This document shows positions 26,060 to 32,945 of a DNA stretch of 45,876 bases, piece by piece. The stretch's first letter is position 1, and each line of letters opens with the position of its first letter. The translations under genes were made by a program, and so were the position numbers. Under the pieces are notes generated by a model, which was not told where the DNA came from, searched no databases, and saw only the letters and a list, made by a program, of their open reading frames with translations. The DNA comes from CAZADH01 sp964483805 (GTDB taxonomy: Bacteria; Muiribacteriota; Ozemobacteria; Ozemobacterales; Ozemobacteraceae). Location: assembly GCA_964483805.1 (NCBI GenBank), contig CAZADH010000013.1, positions 1 through 45,876 on the forward strand. The letters are read 5' to 3'.

Positions 26060-27298
26060 GTGACCTGGTTCGACACTTTTCTCGACCGCAACTGGGCGCG
26101 GCTCTGGCAGACGTTCTTCGCCATCAAACGCCGCCTGGGCTTTCTGCATGCCCCCGACGACGTGCAGTGGCTGGCCACGGGGCGTTGCAACCTGTCGTGC
26201 CGCCATTGCGGCTCCGATGCCGGGGCGGTCGTTCCACAAGAATTGACAACGGCCGAGATGCGTGCGGTCATCGACGACCTCGCCTTGTTGCGGGTGCAGT
26301 ATCTCACCCTCACGGGCGGGGAACCCCTGCTCCGCGACGACCTCTTCGAACTGCTCGGGTATGCGGCCACGAAGGGCATTCGCTACAATCTGGTCACCAA
26401 CTCGACTTTCGTGCCGCGGTTTGCCGAACACCTGACGCGACTGCCCCCGGCGGCGATCAAGGTGAGCATCGACGGCGTCCCGGCTACGCACGCGGCGATC
26501 CGCGGCGACCCCGACAACTTTCGCGCCTGCCTCGCCGCCCTGACGTTCTTCAAGCAACTGGGCATCGATACCCGCGTCATCTGCACCACGCTCAACCAAC
26601 AGAACCTGCCCGAACTGGCAGAGTTGTTCAAGTACGTACTGTCGTCCGATGCCTCATTCTGGGAGTTCCACCTGCCGATCTTCGAGGGGCGCGCGGTGAC
26701 CAACAAATCCTGGAGCCACATCCGCAAAGACCAGGTCGAGCAAGTCTTCCGCTTCGTCCTCGACCACCAGGCCCTGTTTCCCATCTTCCTCGGCGAGGGC
26801 TGCGGCCACTGCGGGCACCTGACCCGGCACCTCTATCTCGGCCGCCGTTTCTTCTGCGGCTCGGGTTGGACGACCTTCACCATCATGCCCAACGGCGACA
26901 TTGCCGGTTGCCCTGCCTTCAAACCCGAGTGGACGGAGAGCAACGTCCGGCATGAGTCGGTGTTGTCGGCCTGGCAGCACCGCTTCACGCGCTTTCGCGA
27001 GGTCCATCGGCATCTCGACCAGGAGTGCCGCGACTGCCCCCATCTCGCCGCCTGCAACGGCGGTTGCTGGCTGCACCGGCGCACCGGCGACCACTGCTAC
27101 CGCGACATCTGGGAGAAGATGAGCGTCGCGCGCCCGCCTCAGCCTGGCCTGGTCGACGCAACGACCGGCGCTTCTTCGACGGCGGTAAGCACCAGCAGTG
27201 CCGCCACGGCCAGGCCGCCCGACCAGAACACATTGGCAATCACCCACCAACCCGAGAACATCGCGGGTTCCACCACCGCAAGCAAACCCGGATCGTAA
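26060..27298 (+). CDS. Radical SAM/SPASM peptide-modifying enzyme
   Basis: 412 residues from GTG 26060, with AGGAGGG 6 nt upstream. The radical SAM cluster motif is C43-NLS-C47-RH-C50. It is followed by the GGEPLL SAM-contact motif and a TIM-barrel core. The C-terminal SPASM region holds an auxiliary-cluster Cys in FFCGSGW, a Cys in IAGCPAF, then C323-x2-C326-x5-C332-x3-C336 (CRDCPHLAACNGGC) and a further Cys in GDHC. Such enzymes modify peptides or proteins (thioether, C-C cross-links, epimers, tyramine excision). No RRE/PqqD domain is seen. Residues after about 365 are low-complexity and are encoded antisense to the end of the next gene, so they are probably dispensable. The neighbouring YGVR-repeat protein is the obvious candidate substrate. 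Confidence 0.9.
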   Translation: MTWFDTFLDRNWARLWQTFFAIKRRLGFLHAPDDVQWLATGRCNLSCRHCGSDAGAVVPQELTTAEMRAVIDDLALLRVQYLTLTGGEPLLRDDLFELLGYAATKGIRYNLVTNSTFVPRFAEHLTRLPPAAIKVSIDGVPATHAAIRGDPDNFRACLAALTFFKQLGIDTRVICTTLNQQNLPELAELFKYVLSSDASFWEFHLPIFEGRAVTNKSWSHIRKDQVEQVFRFVLDHQALFPIFLGEGCGHCGHLTRHLYLGRRFFCGSGWTTFTIMPNGDIAGCPAFKPEWTESNVRHESVLSAWQHRFTRFREVHRHLDQECRDCPHLAACNGGCWLHRRTGDHCYRDIWEKMSVARPPQPGLVDATTGASSTAVSTSSAATARPPDQNTLAITHQPENIAGSTTASKPGS

Positions 27299-28041
27299 GC
27301 GAGGTTGCCCAGCACCAGCAAGACCAGCGTCAACAGCGAACGCTTCGCGTTGGTGCACTCGCTCGCCGGAGGCCAGAATCCCTGCACATCATCCTGCACC
27401 GGCCGACCCTGCCGGCGACACCACCACCAGTGCAGCGCGGCGCCGCTCAACAACACGAGGTTGGTGCCGATGACGTAGAGCGAGAACTCGATCGTCGCGT
27501 CGCGCGAGCGCAGCAGCAGGAACCATGCACGGTCGGCGGCCGGATGCTGCGCGCACACGCAGGGGAGCCCCTGATGAAAGTCGAGCGACGCCAACAGGCT
27601 CCAGGTGTAGTTCGGAAACGACCACGCCGCCATGAACAACGGCAGGAACACGGCCAACTCGCCGCCGGCCTCACCCCAATCGGCATCGCGCAGCCAGTGT
27701 GGGTGGCCCCGTGCCCAGGAGCGGGCCACCGCCACGATGACCAACAGAGCAACATACGTCAGCAATACATTCCTGAACCAATAAGCGACGGCCGCGGGGC
27801 ACTCGCCAAGCCAGGGCAGGCGGTCGTCGACCGACAGGATCAAGCCATCTTTGGTCGGTTGTACGTCCGCCAGCAGATAGTATCCCACGGTCACGGCGAC
27901 CCACGACGCGACGCGCACAGCCGCGGTCGTGAAGCGGCCACGCGCCATCCACCCCCGCCGCCGTGCCAGCGTCTCGAAACCGCCGAGCATCGCGGCAAGA
28001 ACCACACTGACCACCAGGACCCGGACGATCTCGAGCACCAT
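27139..28041 (-). CDS. Polytopic membrane protein of unknown function
   Basis: About 300 residues from ATG 28041; an upstream ATG at 28080 is also possible. At least six hydrophobic segments are seen (VLVVSVVLAAMLGGF, WVAVTVGYYLLA, VLLTYVALLVIVAVA, FSLYVIGTNLVLLSGAALHW, LLTLVLLVLGNLA and VFWSGGLAVAALLVL). A lumenal or cytoplasmic loop carries PCVCAQHPAADRAW. I do not recognise a family. It is convergent with the radical SAM gene and overlaps its last 160 nt antiparallel, so the C-terminus of at least one of the two is little constrained. It could be an integral partner of the adjacent modification system, but that is only proximity. Confidence 0.65.
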   Translation of the reverse strand: MVLEIVRVLVVSVVLAAMLGGFETLARRRGWMARGRFTTAAVRVASWVAVTVGYYLLADVQPTKDGLILSVDDRLPWLGECPAAVAYWFRNVLLTYVALLVIVAVARSWARGHPHWLRDADWGEAGGELAVFLPLFMAAWSFPNYTWSLLASLDFHQGLPCVCAQHPAADRAWFLLLRSRDATIEFSLYVIGTNLVLLSGAALHWWWCRRQGRPVQDDVQGFWPPASECTNAKRSLLTLVLLVLGNLAYDPGLLAVVEPAMFSGWWVIANVFWSGGLAVAALLVLTAVEEAPVVASTRPG

Positions 28042-28120
28042 CCACCACCCCCTTTGCGCCTGGCCCACAGTGTACCACATTCACGGAGACGACCGGCACC
28101 GGCCGCGTGCGGGCACCATC

Positions 28121-28149
28121 TGCACAAAGGCATCGGATGCTGGTATCAT
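28121..28149 (+). promoter_or_regulatory. Possible promoter of the 28.2-kb hypothetical gene
   Basis: TGCACA (28121-28126), a 17-nt spacer and TATCAT (28144-28149), about 40 nt before the start codon. The -35 box is weak. Confidence 0.35.
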
Positions 28150-28190
28150 GTCGTGGGTGGGTTACAGCAATCGCAGGGGAGGTAGCAACC

Positions 28191-28757
28191 ATGGGAATGG
28201 TCTTGAACCTGATGGCCGTGCGGGTGCGGGGGGCGGAGTTTCTGTCCGTATTGCAGAAAGAATACGGATTACAACCTGAGACTCCCGAACGCTTCGTCAT
28301 TGTCTCCGAGAGTTCGGAGTTCGTCGAAGACACCGAACTGCGCGACTGGGGCGCCGTTGAGTATTCGCAGCGCTTCGGGGAAGCGATCTTCGTGTGGTAT
28401 TACGATGGTGGCGCCGGAGAACTGTGCGGTTCCATTCTCTACGAGCACGCGGTCGAAGGCAGAATCGTGCGCGCACTTGGTTACTCGCCGAACCTGTGGG
28501 GCGATGAACTGCCCGATCCCGAACGGCTGCTCTGGCGCCGCGTCGAGGGTGTTCCCGAATCCTGGGAGAAGACGGCCTTCCCGTTTGCCGAGGCCGAACT
28601 CAACGAAGCACTGGCCGAGGCTGAAAGCTACGGTTCCCCATCCGCCGACGATGTCCGCCGCGCCTGGGCGCTGGGCACGTTCAGCGAGGGCGCCTATTTC
28701 CCCGGCAACGCCCAGGACCGCCTGCTCGGCGCGGTACGCAGGCACTTCAACTTCTGA
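28191..28757 (+). CDS. Hypothetical acidic cytoplasmic protein
   Basis: 188 residues from ATG 28191 with GGGGAGG upstream. It has no signal peptide or membrane segment. It is acidic and Trp/Tyr-rich with a beta-rich front (EAIFVWYYDGGAGELCGSIL, RIVRALGYSPNLWGDELPDP) and a helical C-terminus. The composition suggests an immunity-type or SUKH-like small protein, but no motif allows assignment. It stands alone between divergent and convergent neighbours. Confidence 0.7.
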   Translation: MGMVLNLMAVRVRGAEFLSVLQKEYGLQPETPERFVIVSESSEFVEDTELRDWGAVEYSQRFGEAIFVWYYDGGAGELCGSILYEHAVEGRIVRALGYSPNLWGDELPDPERLLWRRVEGVPESWEKTAFPFAEAELNEALAEAESYGSPSADDVRRAWALGTFSEGAYFPGNAQDRLLGAVRRHFNF

Positions 28758-28796
28758 GCAGAGGGGGCGGGCCAATCCAGGGGGCGCCGCGACGCG

Positions 28797-29597
28797 TTAT
28801 GTCGCCGAAGACCGGGCAAACTCGGGCTGCGCCAGTTGCGCGAGCCACCAGGCTTTCCCGGGGAGATCGCGCTCGTGCAGGGCTTTCTCGAGATCGGTCA
28901 CATCGTAGCGCACGCGGCGCAACTCGACGTCAACGTTGACGCCGGCGGCGTCTGGCGCACTCACCGGGTTCACGCGCAGAACGGCATACTCGGCCCAGGG
29001 ATGGATGACCGGCGGCTGGCCCGGACCTGGCGGCACCTTGAACGGCATGCCCACGCTCCCGGGATTGATCAGCACACGCCCGTTCACCCCCTGATGGTAC
29101 TGCATGTGAATGTGACCGCCGACGACGATCGACGCCGGGCAGCCTGCGAAGTAGCGCTCGAGAACTCCGGCCGGCATGTCGGGGTGCATGATGTCGGTCG
29201 AGCAGTTCGGCGAGCCGTGGCAGCACAATACTTGTGTGTTGTCGCCGACCGTCATCTCGACGGTTGGCCGGCACGTGGCGAGGAACTGCCGATCGAGTTC
29301 GCGCAGTTGCTTCATCCCCCACTGTACGTCGGGCTGCACGGCGGGGAAGATCCCCAGTTCGCCCCAACGCTCGGGGTGGAGCATGGCCTCCTCGTGGTTA
29401 CCCATGACGCATGCGCACGCAAGCGGGCGCAGCAAATCGATGGTCTCGGTCGGTTGCGGGCCGAGCGAGGCGATGTCGCCGAGGCAGACGATCCGATCGT
29501 ATGACATTTTGCCGACCTCGGCGAGCACGGCGCGCAAGGCCGCGGCATTGCCGTGAATGTCGGAGAACAGGACAACAGTCAGGTTCGCTGGTGACAT
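28797..29597 (-). CDS. Calcineurin-like metallophosphoesterase
   Basis: 266 residues. All five metallophosphoesterase blocks are present in order: FSDIHGN, LGDIASLGP, MGNHEE, CCHGSP and GGHIHMQY. The family (YfcE-like) hydrolyses phosphomono- or diesters with a di-metal centre. The fold is cytoplasmic with no signal peptide. Substrate unknown. ATG 29597 begins just before strand 1 of the fold, so the start is secure. A perfect dyad (29740-29756) lies about 150 nt upstream on its coding strand. Confidence 0.9.
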   Translation of the reverse strand: MSPANLTVVLFSDIHGNAAALRAVLAEVGKMSYDRIVCLGDIASLGPQPTETIDLLRPLACACVMGNHEEAMLHPERWGELGIFPAVQPDVQWGMKQLRELDRQFLATCRPTVEMTVGDNTQVLCCHGSPNCSTDIMHPDMPAGVLERYFAGCPASIVVGGHIHMQYHQGVNGRVLINPGSVGMPFKVPPGPGQPPVIHPWAEYAVLRVNPVSAPDAAGVNVDVELRRVRYDVTDLEKALHERDLPGKAWWLAQLAQPEFARSSAT

Positions 29598-29739
29598 CAG
29601 GTCGCCACCCCCTTCTCATCGCAGATTCCGCCGGCGCAACACGCACCGGGCCCCAAATCCACGCCGCCGCCACGCTGACGTCGGGGCCTGGGCGGCCTTC
29701 CGGCCAACGTGCTCTATACGTGAGCCGCGTCCCGCATTA

Positions 29740-29756
29740 GCGAATATACTATTCGC
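29740..29756. promoter_or_regulatory. Perfect dyad GCGAATA-TAC-TATTCGC
   Basis: A 7+7 inverted repeat with a 3-nt spacer in a 200-nt intergenic region. Its size and spacing fit an operator. Its AATA-N3-TATT core is similar in geometry to the dispersed ATAC-N3-GTAT sites. Confidence 0.4.
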
Positions 29757-29796
29757 GTTTCATGTCGTCTTGATTGCGAACAACCCAAGGGGGGGA

Positions 29797-30228
29797 TCAC
29801 CGAGCAGGGTGCGCAATGGGCGCCGATGGCGTGGCGACTCCCGTCGACGAACCGGGTCGACGCGGCAGGGCCGGCACCGGGGGAACGATCACACCGCGGA
29901 GCGTATCGAGAGATCCGGAGCTGATAAACGATTCATATTCGCTCAGCGGGCGTTGAAGCAGCTTGGCCTCGAACAACTTCACGAGGTTTTCGCGCGTCAG
30001 AATGTCGATCATGATCGGATGCCACTTGTTGTACTCGGTCACGGCGCTTCTGAGTTCCTTTTGTTTTGCCTGAATCAGAGCGCCAGACTCAGCCGTTCTT
30101 CTGTCGTTCGCGCACGTTGTCGCGCTCGCCCCCTCGTCGGCGGCAAGTGCGCAGCGGGTCGACATCGGCAAGAAGAGCGCCGCAACCATGGCCCCCGAGA
30201 GCAGCAGGGTGAAGACAGCGGCCTTCAT
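29797..30228 (-). CDS. Small secreted hypothetical protein
   Basis: 143 residues from ATG 30228, giving a clean signal peptide (MKAAVFTLLLSGAMVAALFL... cleaved after ALA near residue 29). The mature part is helical with one Cys and a Pro-rich tail (GVIVPPVPALPRRP). The in-frame sequence upstream of this ATG is Arg/Thr-rich and not signal-like, so the shorter start is preferred. It lies 92 nt downstream of the broken GNAT gene on the same strand. No family recognised. Confidence 0.6.
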   Translation of the reverse strand: MKAAVFTLLLSGAMVAALFLPMSTRCALAADEGASATTCANDRRTAESGALIQAKQKELRSAVTEYNKWHPIMIDILTRENLVKLFEAKLLQRPLSEYESFISSGSLDTLRGVIVPPVPALPRRPGSSTGVATPSAPIAHPAR

Positions 30229-30320
30229 CGAGCCTTCGGCGCGTCGCTGCGAGCGCCCCGTGTTCCGGTCACCGGCGGCGAGCGTGGATTCCCTGGCAGT
30301 GGTAGCTCGCATCATTGTCA

Positions 30321-30818
30321 TCACAGGATTTTCTGCAGCCATACCGTATCAAACACCTTCCCGTTCTTGGTTGCGACCTTCACGAATCGACCGCACTCGA
30401 CAAACCCATGCGCCTGGTGAAACCGTATGCTTCCTGGGTTGAGCGACGAGACGCTGGCAAGCAAACTCGTGATGCCCCTCTCGATCGCACCCTTCTCGAG
30501 GGCCCCCAGAAGAGCTTTCCCGAGCCCCTTTCCCGTGTAGTCTCGATGAATAAAATACGTCACCTCGGCGGTTTTGGCAAACGCCGGCAGGGGATTGTGC
30601 GGCCGTAGCATGCCGAACCCGATCACCTTGCCGGTACCGTCGACAACAGCTCCCGTTGGCAGACCGGCCGCCATCTTTCAGCAGCGCCGCAAAAGCCTGC
30701 GGCGGGAGGGGCGTGGCCGGATAAGCGGCATACGAGTTCTCGACATAGTAATTGAAGATGCCCATCACGGCCGCGCCATCGGCCGGCGAAAGCGGACGAA
30801 TCGAACAGAGTCTGTCAT
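30321..30818 (-). pseudogene. GNAT acetyltransferase (Pat/YncA-like) with two frameshifts
   Basis: Read across frames, the gene encodes a phosphinothricin-acetyltransferase-like GNAT: ATG 30818 (GGA 5-8 nt upstream) starts MTDSV, a shifted frame gives IRPLSPADGAAVMGIFNYYV...QAFAALLK, and another gives MAAGLPTGAVVDGTGKVIGF...GKGLGKALLGALEKGAIERG (the acetyl-CoA motif) to the end FDTVWLQKIL. The breaks fall near 30800 and near 30672. Every piece retains strong family similarity, so decay is recent or the shifts are sequencing errors. Such enzymes acetylate small amines, amino acids or antibiotics. As written it is not translatable in one piece. Confidence 0.75.
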
Positions 30819-30858
30819 GTGCGTTCCTTGTTCAAGAACCTTGGTTGTCATCGGGCGA

Positions 30859-32391
30859 TCACGGGGCGGTTCGCACAGCCATCGCAGCCATTGTCGATGT
30901 GAGTGACACCGAGCGCGGTGTGTCTGCATCGTAGAAACGCACGGCCCACGCCTGACTCTCGTCGAAGGTGGTGGTCATTGGATCATCCACCACCGCCATG
31001 GCTGACGTCCAGATGTACGACGAGGTGAACAGGTGTGATGGCATGCCCTCCGGCCGCAGATTCTGCACCTCGATCACAGTCGGCATTCGCCAGCCCCCGC
31101 CGCCAACAGCGAGTCCTTCTGCCCATGTCTTGGTGTTATGCCAACTGCGTGCAGTATCATCGTGATACCATTCGAGGCCTGCACGCAGATCGCGGATGAT
31201 TCCCCGCGAATCCTGGACGAAGCGAGCTGTCGGGGAGGCATTCGAAAACGAACCGTCGGGGTTGGGCGAGCGCACGGCGAGAGCGCGTGTTCCCCAACCC
31301 GCGGTCAAGCGGGTGCATGGACCGATCGAGGCAAATCCACCGTCGCGAAACGCGAAGTAGAAGGCGGACTCGGTCACCGATTCAGTCTCCGACGCCAATT
31401 CGGACCAGATGCTGTACCCGCTGTTGCGTTGAAATGCGGGGTCGAGATTGAGGGGATACGGCCCCATTGTCTGCGTTTCCCCAAGTGGGTCCACGGTCGT
31501 ATACGTTGCCCCTTGCCGACTCGAACTGGCGATATAGAGTCCCTGCAACTCGGCCACCGTGGGCAGACGCCAACCCTTGCCAAGACTATCGACCCAGGCC
31601 TTGGCCACATACCAACCCATCGGAAAATCGTCGCCTTCCAGCCATTGCAGGTTCGTTTGGCGATCACTGATGATGCCATCCGCACCCCGGGAGAAGCGCA
31701 GGCTGCCCGACGCGATGGTCGAGCCTCCCGTGCCCAACCACGCCGAGCGGCCAGCCCCTACCGCATTGGCATACGTTGTATTGACGTCGGGCTGGCGCGT
31801 CTGCGAAGCCACGACCCCGACCACACTTTCAACGAGTCGGCTCGGAGCCATGGCAAACACTGCCGGACTGGCGACCAACGCGAGCACAGTGTGTGCGACC
31901 ACATCCTGTCGCAAGCCCGACCCGATGGGGTGCACGGTCAGCGTGTTTGTTCCGACGACCAAATCGAGTGCCCCGCGAAACCCCGCATACGCACCCATAG
32001 CTCCCGACGGAACATGGACCTCCGCCACGGTGGGAACTGCCGGCACCGAGATGTCGAGAACGGCGGTGCGGCTCGCATTTGCGGTTGCAGTATAGGTTGC
32101 GACGATGGTGGGGTTGCTGGCATTGCCGCGGAAGATCGAGGTCAGGCAGACCGAGATCGCGATGGGATCAGACGCCAGCGCGCGGATGGCTCCCTCAGGC
32201 ATCACCCTGGAATCGCCCCCCAAACGCAATCCCAAGCGAATCCTGGCGTAACCGGGATCGCCTGACGGCAGGGTAACGAGCGATGACTCCGAGCTCGCCG
32301 GCGCAGTCGGGTTGCCGCCCGCACAGCCGGAGAGCAAGCAACCAACCCCCAAACACAACACCATGACCACACCCAGTATCAGACGTTTCAT
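30859..32391 (-). CDS. Lipoprotein: shared N-module and two DUF1566 domains
   Basis: 510 residues from ATG 32391 (GAAGGGATGCGAAG upstream), lipobox Cys23 (LLSGC). Residues about 35-200 are the module shared with the two giant lipoproteins (FRGALDL at 138-144, then TLTVHPIGSG). Residues about 220-370 and 385-508 each form a DUF1566 domain with the hallmark W.LPT..EL (KGWRLPTVAELQGLYIAS and GGWRMPTVIEVQNLRPEG), a C-type-lectin-like fold used for binding. Predicted cell-envelope binding protein. It lies downstream of the cas operon on the same strand but about 260 nt away, with its own signal sequence, so it is not part of the CRISPR system. Confidence 0.85.
   Translation of the reverse strand: MKRLILGVVMVLCLGVGCLLSGCAGGNPTAPASSESSLVTLPSGDPGYARIRLGLRLGGDSRVMPEGAIRALASDPIAISVCLTSIFRGNASNPTIVATYTATANASRTAVLDISVPAVPTVAEVHVPSGAMGAYAGFRGALDLVVGTNTLTVHPIGSGLRQDVVAHTVLALVASPAVFAMAPSRLVESVVGVVASQTRQPDVNTTYANAVGAGRSAWLGTGGSTIASGSLRFSRGADGIISDRQTNLQWLEGDDFPMGWYVAKAWVDSLGKGWRLPTVAELQGLYIASSSRQGATYTTVDPLGETQTMGPYPLNLDPAFQRNSGYSIWSELASETESVTESAFYFAFRDGGFASIGPCTRLTAGWGTRALAVRSPNPDGSFSNASPTARFVQDSRGIIRDLRAGLEWYHDDTARSWHNTKTWAEGLAVGGGGWRMPTVIEVQNLRPEGMPSHLFTSSYIWTSAMAVVDDPMTTTFDESQAWAVRFYDADTPRSVSLTSTMAAMAVRTAP
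31771..31781. repeat. Dispersed dyad ATAC-GTT-GTAT
   Basis: Exact copy inside the DUF1566 lipoprotein gene. On the coding strand it reads in a frame giving NTTY, unlike the HTLY sites. Confidence 0.65.
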
Positions 32392-32593
32392 CTTCGCATC
32401 CCTTCGAGGTAACAATCCCGCACGATCGTCATGCAGACCACGATCTCGCACGCGCCCTGGGGCAAACCATCTTGATGATCACGCAACCGCCAGGACCGTG
32501 GTCACTGGCAGCGCAGAGTGGCCCAAACGGTATCACAAACAACACTCGACAGACAAGATTCATAACAGAGGCATAGCAGAGGCCGCGCTGGTC

Positions 32594-32638
32594 TTCCGGT
32601 GACATGCGTTTTCCGGTGACATCGTTTTCCGGTGACAT
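32594..32638. repeat. Three tandem copies of TTCCGGTGACAT just beyond cas2
   Basis: The 12-nt core TTCCGGTGACAT occurs at 32594-32605, 32611-32622 and 32627-32638 (periods 17 and 16), with a degenerate fourth part (TCCGGTTTTCGTCAC) to 32655. It is positioned where a type I-C array usually follows cas2. The remaining 32392-32593 holds no gene I can support. Confidence 0.75.
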
Positions 32639-32651
32639 GATCCGGTTTTCG

Positions 32652-32942
32652 TCACACGATGAGCGGCCCCTCTTGATCGAAGGTTGGCTTGGCACCGACG
32701 TGTTCGACGCGGGGTTTCCAGTTGGCGCCGAGCTGGTAGAAACGCAGACTGTCGGTCTCTTCATCGAAGATGCTGAGCAACTTCGCCTTCAGTTCAGCCA
32801 ACTGCCCTGGATCAACCAGGCACTCGAACACGGAATTCTGCACGCGCTGGCCATAATCTTCGCAGACCTTGGCCACCCGGCGCAGGCGTTTGCGGCCCTG
32901 TGGGGTCTCAGTATTGACGTCGTATGTTACCAGCACCATCAT
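32652..32942 (-). CDS. cas2: CRISPR-associated protein Cas2
   Basis: 96 residues with the Cas2 ferredoxin-like start MMVLVTYDVNTETPQGRKRL (catalytic-type Asp8) and GQRVQNSVFECLV. With Cas1 it forms the spacer-integration complex. It is the last gene of the leftward operon, 3 nt after cas1. Length is typical for subtype I-C. Confidence 0.95.
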   Translation of the reverse strand: MMVLVTYDVNTETPQGRKRLRRVAKVCEDYGQRVQNSVFECLVDPGQLAELKAKLLSIFDEETDSLRFYQLGANWKPRVEHVGAKPTFDQEGPLIV

Positions 32943-32945
32943 AGA

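Noticed and set aside
17240..32391. Diversity-generating retroelement, suggested by FGE-sulfatase and DUF1566 (lectin-like) domains
   Set aside because: No reverse transcriptase and no template/variable repeat pair was seen in the window.
32592..32655. A second CRISPR array next to cas2
   Set aside because: The repeat core is only 12 nt with 4-5-nt gaps and is unrelated to the GTTTCAATCCACG repeat.
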